Source: Caulobacter sp. (GTDB lineage Bacteria; Pseudomonadota; Alphaproteobacteria; Caulobacterales; Caulobacteraceae). From it: a stretch of DNA of 7,254 bases. Positions 1-5,480 of the stretch are shown here, piece after piece. Below the pieces are notes generated by a model. The model did no database searches and was not told the DNA's origin. It worked only from the letters and a program-made list of their open reading frames with translations. How positions within the stretch are numbered: position 1 is the first letter of the stretch; every line of letters starts with the position of its first letter. The position numbers and the translations under genes are program-made. The stretch is taken from contig JACMOF010000153.1 of the NCBI GenBank assembly GCA_014378155.1, positions 1 through 7,254 on the forward strand. The letters run 5' to 3'.

Positions 1-405
1 GACAACATTTTCGCCAAGATCGTTCGGGGCGAGATCCCGGCGGTCAAGGTGTTCGAGGACGACCAGGTCCTGGCCTTCATGGACGTCTTTCCGCAGTCGC
101 GCGGCCATGTGCTGGTGATTTCCAAGACCAGCCAGGCCCGCAACATCCTCGAGGCCGAGACCAAGACCCTGGGCCGGTTGATCGGCGCGGTGCAGAAGGT
201 GACCCAGGCCGTGACCACGGCCCTGAAGCCCGACGGTGTGGTGGTCACCCAGTTCAACGGCGCGTCGGCCGGCCAGACCGTCTTCCACCTGCATTTCCAC
301 ATCATTCCGCGCTACGACGGCGAGGCCCTGGGCCGGCACGGCGAGGGCATGGCCGATGTGGAGGATCTGAAGGCCGTGGCCGAGAAGATCTCGGCGGCGC
401 TCTGA
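1..405 (+). CDS. HIT-family (histidine triad) nucleotide-binding protein, 5' partial
   Basis: The reading frame is open from base 1 (DNIFAKIVRGEIPAVKVFED...) to the TGA at 403-405, so the gene begins upstream of the window; by family length only about ten codons are missing. The GTG at base 49 is internal, because the residues before it are the conserved HIT N-terminus. The histidine-triad motif HLHFHII lies at window codons 96-102, with the histidines of the H-x-H-x-H pattern at 96, 98 and 100; in this family the last of them is the catalytic nucleophile. Family members of the HinT/PKCI branch hydrolyse phosphoramidates such as adenosine 5'-monophosphoramidate and act in the cytoplasm as small dimers. 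The exact substrate cannot be read from the sequence. The gene converges with the nonad-repeat gene, only 17 bases separating the two stop codons. I see no convincing terminator between them. Confidence 0.93.
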   Translation, partial: DNIFAKIVRGEIPAVKVFEDDQVLAFMDVFPQSRGHVLVISKTSQARNILEAETKTLGRLIGAVQKVTQAVTTALKPDGVVVTQFNGASAGQTVFHLHFHIIPRYDGEALGRHGEGMADVEDLKAVAEKISAAL

Positions 406-422
406 CGGGATCGGCCGCTCGG

Positions 423-911
423 CTAGGGGCCTAACTTGATAATCGCCGTAGCCAAGCCGACGATCGCCGTCACGCCTCCCATCAACGCGAAGCTTTGGAA
501 GCGGAGCTTGTCGTTTAGGGCGGCCAGTATCTGGTTTTTGGTTATGGCCAGGTCCGCCTTCAAGGCTTGGCTGTCCATCCTGGTCGTGTGCGCCAATTCG
601 GCGACGTCACCCTTCTTCGCCATATCTACGATGTCGGCCTTCGTCACCATGTTCGCGAGGTCAGCCTTGTTCGCCATGTCTGCGATGTCGGCCTTCGTCG
701 CGATGTTCGCGAGGTCAGCCTTCGTCGCCATGTCGGCGATGTCCGTTTTGGTCGCCATGTTCGCGACATCGACCTTGGTCGCCAAGCAGCTAATGTCTGG
801 AAAGTGCGCCGCCGACTGCACAAGCCCCACGATCGCTTCCGCCGCGCGCTCTTCCAGCCCCGCGTCACGGAGGCGTTTCGAGGCGGTGAGCGTGTCGAAA
901 GCCGGGTTCAC
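423..911 (-). CDS. Small membrane-anchored nonapeptide-repeat (coiled-coil-like) protein
   Basis: This 162-residue protein starts at GTG (909-911); an in-frame TAG four codons upstream limits the start, and no strong ribosome binding site is visible. It has three parts. Residues 1-40 form a helical head (FDTLTASKRLRDAGLEERAA) resembling, from memory, the start of DUF1640-like coiled-coil proteins. Residues 43-105 are seven tandem nonapeptides close to M-A-T-K-A-D-[LI]-A-[ND], with Asn and Asp alternating at position 9 to give an 18-residue super-repeat. Residues 106-137 are a further helix, followed by one hydrophobic segment (about 138-160) and a short tail. There is no signal peptide, so a C-terminal anchor with the repeats probably in the cytoplasm is the simplest reading. 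The repeats resemble the nonads of trimeric alpha/beta coiled coils. Function is unknown. It lies downstream of the clpA terminator and probably has its own promoter. Confidence 0.82.
   Translation of the reverse strand: MNPAFDTLTASKRLRDAGLEERAAEAIVGLVQSAAHFPDISCLATKVDVANMATKTDIADMATKADLANIATKADIADMANKADLANMVTKADIVDMAKKGDVAELAHTTRMDSQALKADLAITKNQILAALNDKLRFQSFALMGGVTAIVGLATAIIKLGP
597..785 (-). repeat. Seven tandem 27-bp repeats encoding nonapeptides
   Basis: Seven units of exactly 27 bases (189 bases in total) encode residues 43-105 of the small membrane protein. The units begin at residues 43, 52, 61, 70, 79, 88 and 97. The central units are most alike in DNA (plus-strand words such as catgttcgcgaggtcagcc recur), while the outer units have diverged more, as expected for tandem duplication with later drift. 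Alternate units share codons better than neighbours do, which suggests that duplication often copied a 54-base pair of units. The Thr-Lys at positions 3-4, the Asp at position 6 and the hydrophobic residues at positions 1 and 7 are the most conserved. Confidence 0.9.
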
Positions 912-930
912 GAACTCAAGCTATCCGAGT

Positions 931-966
931 GTTCCTGTTTTGTACAGTCTTCATTCGCGAGCTCAA
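931..966 (-). promoter_or_regulatory. Candidate promoter of the nonad-repeat gene with a LexA-like site
   Basis: Read on the minus strand there is a TTGAGC -35 element (961-966), a 16-base spacer and a TACAAA -10 element (939-944), each matching the housekeeping sigma consensus at four of six positions. The -35 element overlaps the end of the clpA terminator T-tract. On the plus strand 931-945 reads GTTC-N7-GTAC, one base from the alphaproteobacterial LexA box GTTC-N7-GTTC, and it covers the candidate -10. The promoter call rests on sequence similarity only and the operator is speculative. Confidence 0.35.
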
Positions 967-998
967 AAGCAAAGAGGCCCGGATCGCTCCGGGCCTCT
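965..998 (-). terminator. Rho-independent terminator of the clpS-clpA operon
   Basis: A perfect 11-bp GC-rich stem (973-983 paired with 988-998; core GAGGCCCGGA/TCCGGGCCTC) encloses a four-base loop. On the minus strand it starts 14 bases after the clpA stop codon and is followed by a T-rich run (TTGCTTTT). On the plus strand the stem is followed by cgctgtcgtttt, so it might also stop transcription coming the other way. Confidence 0.88.
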
Positions 999-1012
999 CG
1001 CTGTCGTTTTGC

Positions 1013-3343
1013 CTATTCGGCCAGGGCCGGTTCGGCCTCGTCCTCGTCGGCGACCTTGGAGCCCTTGGCGGGTTTCTCCGGATTGCTCTCGATCTCGAAG
1101 TCGATCTTGCTGTCCTTGAGCACCACCTTGACATGGCCCCCTCGGACCAGACGCCCGAACAGGATGTCGTCGGCCAGCGGCTTCTTGATGTGCTCCTGGA
1201 TCACCCGGGCCAAGGGGCGGGCGCCGTAGAGCTCGTCGAAGCCGTTCTTGGCCAGCCAGTCAGCCGCGTCGTCGCTCAGCGAGATCGTTACGTTCCGGTC
1301 GGCCAGTTGGGCCTCCATCTGCATGACGAACTTCTGCACGACCATCCGGATGATCTCGGGCGTCAGCGGCTTGAAGGCCACCACGGCGTCGAGGCGGTTG
1401 CGGAATTCCGGGGTGAACAGGCGCTTGAGAGCGGCCTCTTCCTCGCCTTGCACCTTGTCGCGGCCGAAGCCGATCGATTGGCGCTGAGCATCCGAAGCGC
1501 CGGCATTAGTGGTCATGATCAGGATGACGTTCCTGAAATCGACTTTCTTGCCGTTGCTGTCGGTCAGCACCCCGTGGTCCATGACCTGGAGCAGGATGTT
1601 GTAGACGTCCTGGTGCGCCTTCTCGATCTCATCCAGCAGCACCACGGCGTGCGGGTGCTGGTCAACGGCGTCGGTCAGCTGACCGCCCTGATCGTAGCCG
1701 ACATAGCCGGGGGGAGCCCCGATCAGCCGACTGACGGTGTGGCGTTCCATATATTCCGACATGTCGAAGCGGATCATCTCGATCCCGAGCGTCTGGGCGA
1801 GCTGCTTGGCCGCTTCGGTCTTGCCGACGCCGGTCGGGCCACTGAACAGATAGCTGCCGATCGGCTTTTCGGGATCGCGCAGACCCGCTCGAGCCAGTTT
1901 CATGGCCGACGACAGCTGCTTGATGGCCTCGTCCTGGCCGAACACGGTGCGCTTCAGGTCGGTTTCCAGCTCGCGCAGCGACTCGGTGTCGGACTTGGAC
2001 ACCGATTTCGGCGGGATGCGGGCGATCTTGGCCACGACGGCCTCGATCTCCTTGACGCCCAGGACCTTCTTGCGACGGCCCTCCGGCAGCAGCATCTGGC
2101 CGGCGCCCGCCTCGTCGATCACGTCGATCGCCTTGTCGGGTAGCTTGCGGTCGGTGATATACTTGGCCGACAGCTCCACCGCGACCTTCAGGGCCTCGTT
2201 GGTGTATTTCAGCTTGTGGAAGTCCTCGTAGTAGATCTTCAGGCCTTTGAGGATCTTGATGGTGTCTTCCACCGTCTGCTCGTTGACGTCGATCTTCTGG
2301 GAGCGGGGAACCAGTGCCCGCTCCTTCTCGAAGTGCTGGCGGAACTCCTTGTAGGTGGTCGAGCCCATGCAGCGCAGCGAGCCGGAGGCGAGGGCGGGCT
2401 TGAGCAGGTTGGAGGCGTCCATGGCCCCGCCCGAAGTAGCGCCCGCGCCGATCACCGTGTGGATCTCGTCGATGAACAGCACCGCGTTGGGATGGTTCTC
2501 CAGTTCCTTGACCACCTGCTTGACGCGTTCCTCGAAGTCGCCGCGATAGCGTGTGCCGGCCAGCAGCGCGCCCATGTCGAGCGAGAAGATGGTGGCGCCC
2601 GCCAGGACTTCCGGAACCTGCCCCGTGATGATCTTTCGGGCCAGGCCCTCGGCGATGGCGGTCTTACCGACGCCAGGTTCGCCCACCAGCAGCGGGTTGT
2701 TCTTGGTGCGCCGGCAGAGGATCTGGATCGCGCGTTCAACTTCATTGGCGCGGCCGATCAGCGGATCGACCTTGCCTTGCCGGGCCTTTTCGTTGAGGTC
2801 GACACAATAGGCTTCGAGGGCCTCGCCGCCGGTCTTGGCGTTGGGCTTCTCGACGTCTTCCTCGACCGTGGCGCCCTTGGCCGTCTTCGGCTCGGACGAC
2901 CCGGCCTTCTTGGCGATGCCGTGGGCGATGAAGTTCACCGCGTCGTAGCGGGTCATGTCCTGCTCTTGCAGGAAGTAGGCGGCGTGGCTCTCGCGTTCCG
3001 AGAAGATCGCCACCAGCACATTGGCGCCGGTGACTTCCTCGCGACCGGAGGATTGGACGTGGATCACCGCGCGTTGGATCACGCGCTGGAAACCCGCGGT
3101 GGGCTTTGCATCGTCCTCGTCGTCGACGACCAGAGAGGCCAATTCGACATCGAGATAGTTGACGAGGCTCTTCTTCAGAGCATTGAGGTCGACATCGCAG
3201 GCTCGCATGACCCCGGCCGCGTCGTCGTCGTCGGTGAGCGACAGCAGCAGGTGTTCAAGCGTTGCGTACTCGTGCTTGCGCTGGTTGGCGTAAGCGACGG
3301 CGCGATGCAGGGATTCTTCGAGTGGGCGCGAAAAAGAGGGCAA
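1013..3343 (-). CDS. clpA: ATP-dependent Clp protease ATP-binding subunit ClpA
   Basis: ClpA (776 residues; E. coli about 758) is the hexameric AAA+ unfoldase that feeds substrates to ClpP. The N-domain, where ClpS docks, spans residues 1-143, followed by a linker to about 172. D1 has Walker A GEPGVGKT (221-228), a pore loop around RYRGD (265-269) and Walker B LFIDEI (289-294). D2 has Walker A GPTGVGKT (502-509), pore loop GYVG (546-549), Walker B LLDEIE (569-574), sensor 1 TTNAG (611-615), arginine-finger region FRNR (647-650) and sensor 2 GARP (707-710). The ClpP-docking loop IGF is at 624-626. The TTG start is supported by the N-domain alignment, an AGGAG eight bases upstream and an in-frame stop just before it. 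Oddities: the D1 arginine-finger motif, expected ALxRRFQ, reads ALVPRSQ (344-349), and the tail (755-776) is Lys/Asp/Glu/Ala-rich. In Caulobacter, ClpAP is known to degrade FtsA and DnaA. Confidence 0.97.
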   Translation of the reverse strand: MPSFSRPLEESLHRAVAYANQRKHEYATLEHLLLSLTDDDDAAGVMRACDVDLNALKKSLVNYLDVELASLVVDDEDDAKPTAGFQRVIQRAVIHVQSSGREEVTGANVLVAIFSERESHAAYFLQEQDMTRYDAVNFIAHGIAKKAGSSEPKTAKGATVEEDVEKPNAKTGGEALEAYCVDLNEKARQGKVDPLIGRANEVERAIQILCRRTKNNPLLVGEPGVGKTAIAEGLARKIITGQVPEVLAGATIFSLDMGALLAGTRYRGDFEERVKQVVKELENHPNAVLFIDEIHTVIGAGATSGGAMDASNLLKPALASGSLRCMGSTTYKEFRQHFEKERALVPRSQKIDVNEQTVEDTIKILKGLKIYYEDFHKLKYTNEALKVAVELSAKYITDRKLPDKAIDVIDEAGAGQMLLPEGRRKKVLGVKEIEAVVAKIARIPPKSVSKSDTESLRELETDLKRTVFGQDEAIKQLSSAMKLARAGLRDPEKPIGSYLFSGPTGVGKTEAAKQLAQTLGIEMIRFDMSEYMERHTVSRLIGAPPGYVGYDQGGQLTDAVDQHPHAVVLLDEIEKAHQDVYNILLQVMDHGVLTDSNGKKVDFRNVILIMTTNAGASDAQRQSIGFGRDKVQGEEEAALKRLFTPEFRNRLDAVVAFKPLTPEIIRMVVQKFVMQMEAQLADRNVTISLSDDAADWLAKNGFDELYGARPLARVIQEHIKKPLADDILFGRLVRGGHVKVVLKDSKIDFEIESNPEKPAKGSKVADEDEAEPALAE

Positions 3344-3351
3344 GGGGAGGG

Positions 3352-3356
3352 CTCCT
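3352..3356 (-). promoter_or_regulatory. clpA ribosome binding site overlapping the clpS stop
   Basis: On the minus strand the clpS stop and the clpA Shine-Dalgarno read as one word, TGAGGAG, eight bases before the TTG start of clpA. The intergenic gap is only 12 bases. This fixes the otherwise uncertain TTG start and implies that ribosomes finishing clpS re-initiate on clpA. Confidence 0.75.
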
Positions 3357-3685
3357 CAGTCCTTTTCCATGGTGCACTGCAGTGGGTGCTGATGCCTGCT
3401 TGCCGAGTCGATCACCTGGGCGACCTTGGTCTCGGCAACTTCGTAAGTGAAAACGCCGCAAACGCCGACGCCATGCTGATGAACATGCAGCATGATCCGG
3501 GTCGCATCTTCGCGCGACTTATTGAAAAAACGTTCAAGTACGTAAACGACGAACTCCATAGGTGTGTAGTCGTCGTTCAAGATCAATACGCGATACAGCG
3601 AAGGCTTCTGCGTCTTCGGCTTCACTTCCGTGATTACCGAAGAACCCGCGCCGTTGTTCTGTCCGCCTTGCTTTCGCTCGGCCAT
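3356..3685 (-). CDS. clpS: ATP-dependent Clp protease adaptor ClpS
   Basis: ClpS (109 residues from this ATG) binds proteins with bulky hydrophobic N-terminal residues (Phe, Tyr, Trp, Leu) and delivers them to the ClpA N-domain for degradation by ClpAP. The first 26 residues are a polar, flexible N-terminal extension of the kind needed for delivery. The folded core runs from [19 protein letters not shown] (27-45) to the end. The pocket signature is present: N37, D39, the gatekeeper M43, and H69 in LHVHQ. These correspond with an offset of ten to N47, D49, M53 and H79 of the C. crescentus protein as I recall it. An in-frame GTG at 3713-3715 would add exactly ten residues and is a real alternative start. 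The ATG has GGGAG ten bases upstream; the GTG has AAGG four bases upstream. The gene is first in the operon with clpA. Confidence 0.95.
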   Translation of the reverse strand: MAERKQGGQNNGAGSSVITEVKPKTQKPSLYRVLILNDDYTPMEFVVYVLERFFNKSREDATRIMLHVHQHGVGVCGVFTYEVAETKVAQVIDSASRHQHPLQCTMEKD

Positions 3686-3733
3686 CGACCGCTTTCTCCC
3701 GGCGAGCCGAACCACCCGCCTTACATGGATTAG

Positions 3734-3759
3734 ATATGGAAACGCGGCAGCATTGGAAG
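3734..3759 (-). promoter_or_regulatory. Candidate clpS-clpA promoter (heat-shock-sigma-like)
   Basis: On the minus strand a CTTCCA (3754-3759) lies 12 bases before TTCCATAT (3734-3741). These resemble the RpoH elements CTTGAA and CCCCATNT, with two mismatches in each and a spacer one or two bases short. The stretch is the least GC-rich part of the clpS upstream region and lies at the right distance for either start codon. A housekeeping reading of the adjacent ATCTAATC is also possible. This is pattern matching only. Confidence 0.28.
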
Positions 3760-3770
3760 GGGCTGCCGCG
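3743..3770. repeat. 9-bp inverted repeat upstream of clpS
   Basis: CGCGGCAGC (3743-3751) and GCTGCCGCG (3762-3770) are perfect reverse complements separated by ten bases. The dyad covers the -35 region and spacer of the candidate clpS promoter. It could be an operator for a dimeric regulator or a hairpin in a longer leader. It is not followed by a T-tract on either strand, so it is not a typical terminator. Confidence 0.55.
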
Positions 3771-3828
3771 CGGCTGCGCCGCTTTAACACAGGGGCGCCG
3801 CGCAAAACGGCTTCTCAGTTGGGATAGT

Positions 3829-3851
3829 GGCGACCCCGGCCGAAGGTCGCC
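3829..3851. repeat. 7-bp inverted repeat in the divergent intergenic region
   Basis: GGCGACC (3829-3835) and GGTCGCC (3845-3851) form a perfect seven-base inverted repeat with a nine-base loop. No T-run follows, and in such GC-rich DNA a stem of this size may be chance. It is recorded because it is one of the few ordered elements in the gene-free stretch 3686-3995. Confidence 0.3.
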
Positions 3852-3870
3852 GGTCGCGAGGAGCCGAAAT

Positions 3871-3898
3871 GGGGGCGGGGTTTGGGGTGCGCAAGGGG
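3871..3898 (+). other. G-quadruplex motif upstream of the acetyltransferase gene
   Basis: Four runs of at least four guanines (3871-3875, 3877-3880, 3884-3887, 3895-3898) are separated by loops of one, three and seven bases. This satisfies the usual G-quadruplex pattern with four tetrads. It lies on the coding strand about 100 bases before the acetyltransferase start, so it could fold in the DNA near the promoter or in a long 5' leader. The rest of the 310-base stretch between clpS and the acetyltransferase holds no credible gene. Confidence 0.5.
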
Positions 3899-3995
3899 CG
3901 AGAAGGCCGACTCAGTGAAGCTCGAAGGCCAAACGTGAAGGTTTGCGATCGCCGCATCGTCTGGCATGGAGAATTGAAGTCAGGAGTTCCCTAGC

Positions 3996-4550
3996 GTGAC
4001 CGATCTTCGTACTCAGAAGCAGCGGATGCTGGCCGGCGATCTCTACAGTCCGATGGACCCGGAGATCATGGCCGACCACGAAACGGCGGTGGCCTGGATG
4101 GGGCGATACAACGCTCTGGACCTGCCGGTCGGTCGACGCCACGCCCTGTTGCGCGAACTGTTCGCCCATGTCGGCGACCACTGCAGCATCCGCCCACCGT
4201 TCCACTGCGACTACGGCTGCAACATCAGCATCGGCGAAGGCGCGTTCCTCAATTTCAACTGCGTGATCCTCGACGTGACCACCGTGACGATCGGGGCCAG
4301 GACAACGATCGGGCCGAACGTCCAGATCTACACCGCCGAGCATCCCCGCGATCCGGTGGAGCGTCTTACGGGCATCGAGTACTCAAAACCCGTGGTGATC
4401 GGCCAAAACGTCTGGATCGGGGGCGGGGCGATCATCCTGCCGGGGGTGACCATCGGCGACGACGCCATCATTGGCGCCGGCAGCGTGGTCACCCGCGACG
4501 TTTCGACCGGCGCGACGGTGGTGGGTAACCCGGCGCGGGTTCGCGGGTAG
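3996..4550 (+). CDS. Maltose/galactoside-type O-acetyltransferase (hexapeptide repeat)
   Basis: This 184-residue protein is full length for the maltose/galactoside/nodulation O-acetyltransferase family, trimeric left-handed beta-helix enzymes that move an acetyl group from acetyl-CoA to a sugar hydroxyl in the cytoplasm. The N-terminal helical 'Mac' domain (about 6-60) has the typical ML.GDLY...DPE pattern. Hexapeptide repeats follow from about residue 73 to 165, for example IGEGAF, IGPNVQ and VTIGDD. The catalytic histidine is H116 in TAEHP, and the trimer/CoA-site signature [13 protein letters not shown] is at 138-150. The C-terminus ends with the usual VVGNPARV. Translation starts at GTG with AGGAG (3982-3986) nine bases upstream. 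The natural acceptor cannot be read from sequence: maltose-type activity is a family default, and a surface or lipo-polysaccharide sugar is possible. It is probably co-transcribed with the DUF1330 gene 23 bases downstream. Confidence 0.92.
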   Translation: MTDLRTQKQRMLAGDLYSPMDPEIMADHETAVAWMGRYNALDLPVGRRHALLRELFAHVGDHCSIRPPFHCDYGCNISIGEGAFLNFNCVILDVTTVTIGARTTIGPNVQIYTAEHPRDPVERLTGIEYSKPVVIGQNVWIGGGAIILPGVTIGDDAIIGAGSVVTRDVSTGATVVGNPARVRG

Positions 4551-4573
4551 GGCGGCGCGGCGGGAGGGACACG

Positions 4574-4864
4574 ATGAAGGCCTATCTGGTGCTCGACTTT
4601 TCCATTCGCGACGTCGCGGCGTTCATGCCCTACGTCGCCGCGATCCCAGCGTTCATTGACAAGCACGGCGGCCGATACGTCGTGCAGGGCGCCGAACCGA
4701 CGGTCGTCGAAGGTGACTGGAGGCCCGAGCGAATGGTCATCCTCGAATTCCCTTCACGCGAGGCGGCCCAGGCCTTTCTCGACGACCCCGATGCCAAGTC
4801 GCTCTTCGCCTTGCGCCACGGCGCCACCGATGGCCGGCTGGTGCTGGTCGATGGGTGTGACTGA
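4574..4864 (+). CDS. DUF1330-family protein
   Basis: This complete 96-residue cytoplasmic protein starts at ATG behind a good GGAGG (4563-4567) six bases upstream. The layout MKAYLVLDFSIRD...Y, then GGRYVVQGAEPTVVEGDW (about 32-49), RMVILEFPSREAAQAF (about 53-68) and a final short strand is that of DUF1330, a ferredoxin-like alpha/beta fold that usually dimerises. The GG+Y..G motif and the RxVILEFPS strand are the most conserved parts of the family. No catalytic reaction is established for the family, and none is proposed here. There is no signal peptide or membrane segment. It sits 23 bases after the acetyltransferase stop on the same strand and probably shares its transcript. The stop TGA is 41 bases from the end of the convergent MOSC gene, and no clear terminator hairpin is visible between them. 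Confidence 0.88.
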   Translation: MKAYLVLDFSIRDVAAFMPYVAAIPAFIDKHGGRYVVQGAEPTVVEGDWRPERMVILEFPSREAAQAFLDDPDAKSLFALRHGATDGRLVLVDGCD

Positions 4865-4905
4865 GGTCTCGGCTTCCTACACCTCGGCTTCGCCGGATGC
4901 GTGGA

Positions 4906-5451
4906 TTACGGGGCGGCGTCGAACAGAGGCAGCGGCGTTTCCACTACCCTCACGGGGTCACCCAGCCGCACCAGGCCGCCGGTGATCACCCGCGCGGTGA
5001 TTCCACCGTGTCCACGCACCGCGTTGTAGCCTCCGGGGCCGAGGATCTCTTCCATGCGGCTGCAGGGATGGCAGTCGCCGGTGTCTTCCAGCACGACCTC
5101 GCCAAGCTGGAAACGCCGGTTCTTCAGGGCGCGCAGGTTGATCCCCTCAACGACGATGTTGCGCCGCAGATGCTGGGGAGTGACGTCGTGACCCAGATAG
5201 CTGGCGATGGCCGCCAGGTCCTCGGCCTGGATCAGGGTGACCTGGCGCTTACCGCCCTTGCCGTCGGTGTTTGGTCGGCCGTTGTAGTGATCGCCGACTA
5301 ACCCTGTCTCGCGGGTGATCTCCGCCGCGTCCAACGCGACCAACGGCGCGTGGCGCGCCGGTCGCGCGCCGAGCCACATCACGTGACCGGGCCGGATCGC
5401 GCCGGCCATCAGGCGGGCGAGGGGAGAGGCGGGGTTGAGGCCGCCGCTCAC
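4906..5451 (-). CDS. MOSC domain-containing protein
   Basis: This 181-residue protein is a single MOSC domain, the fold shared with the C-terminus of molybdenum-cofactor sulfurase. Family members are thought to carry sulfur on a conserved cysteine or to bind metal-sulfur or molybdopterin-related ligands. Diagnostic stretches are KRQVTLIQAEDL (68-79), RRNIVVEGINLRAL (96-109) and the core LEDTGDCHPCSRME (121-134), whose C127 and C130 are the candidate sulfur-carrying residues. GGYNAVRGHGGITARVI (140-156) and LGDPV (163-167) follow. It lacks the N-terminal beta-barrel and the ferredoxin domain found in larger relatives. The chosen GTG start has GAGGA (5459-5463) seven bases upstream; an internal ATG at 5407-5409 has no ribosome binding site. 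It lies 24 bases after the uvrD-type gene, probably in one operon, although no functional link between the two is known. The substrate is unknown. Confidence 0.9.
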   Translation of the reverse strand: MSGGLNPASPLARLMAGAIRPGHVMWLGARPARHAPLVALDAAEITRETGLVGDHYNGRPNTDGKGGKRQVTLIQAEDLAAIASYLGHDVTPQHLRRNIVVEGINLRALKNRRFQLGEVVLEDTGDCHPCSRMEEILGPGGYNAVRGHGGITARVITGGLVRLGDPVRVVETPLPLFDAAP

Positions 5452-5453
5452 GC

Positions 5454-5480
5454 CCCGGTCCTCACGGCCCGGTCCTCACG
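5454..5480 (-). repeat. 14-bp tandem duplication at the uvrD-MOSC junction
   Basis: CCCGGTCCTCACG occurs at 5454-5466 and again at 5468-5480, a 14-base tandem repeat with one mismatch. A third CTCACG at 5447-5452 keeps the 14-base phase. On the minus strand the copies read CGTGAGGACCGGG, so the helicase stop TGA, the ribosome binding site and the start of the MOSC gene all lie in repeats of the same word. Confidence 0.85.

Noticed and set aside
1013..1081. ClpA acidic tail ending ALAE as an ssrA-like self-degradation tag
   Set aside because: The ssrA-type signal needs a terminal small hydrophobic pair such as AA. Here the last residue is glutamate, so there is no support beyond a loose resemblance.
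436..1119. Plus-strand frames over the repeat gene
   Set aside because: The 27-base repeat is a multiple of three, so every frame through it is repetitive and open. The minus frame alone shows a sensible head, repeat and membrane-helix layout and a family-like N-terminus.
929..2143. Long plus-strand open frame (404 codons) opposite clpA
   Set aside because: It is antisense to a fully conserved clpA frame. High GC content at third codon positions keeps the opposite frame free of stops. The translation has no recognisable domain.
3371..3373. Ser in [10 protein letters not shown] of ClpS where I recall Arg in C. crescentus
   Set aside because: One change near the C-terminus outside the substrate pocket, compared only from memory, does not justify a separate claim.
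2216..3733. Long plus-strand open frame (505 codons) opposite clpA and clpS
   Set aside because: It is a shadow of two conserved genes and spans their junction. Its Leu/Val/Asp-rich, low-complexity composition is typical of antisense frames in GC-rich genomes.
3686..3805. N-terminal extension of ClpS by 40 residues
   Set aside because: The extension is arginine/alanine-rich and covers the likely promoter and the inverted repeat. The family start is near MAERK, or at most ten residues earlier.
3736..3918. Small plus-strand open frame in the clpS/acetyltransferase intergenic region
   Set aside because: It has no ribosome binding site, an Arg/Gly-rich random-looking translation, and runs through the inverted repeats and the G-run region.
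4863..4891. Possible terminator or repeat (CTCGGCTTC twice, 15 bases apart) between the DUF1330 and MOSC genes
   Set aside because: The two copies are direct, not inverted, no stable stem with a T-run is present, and nine-base direct repeats are expected by chance in such DNA.
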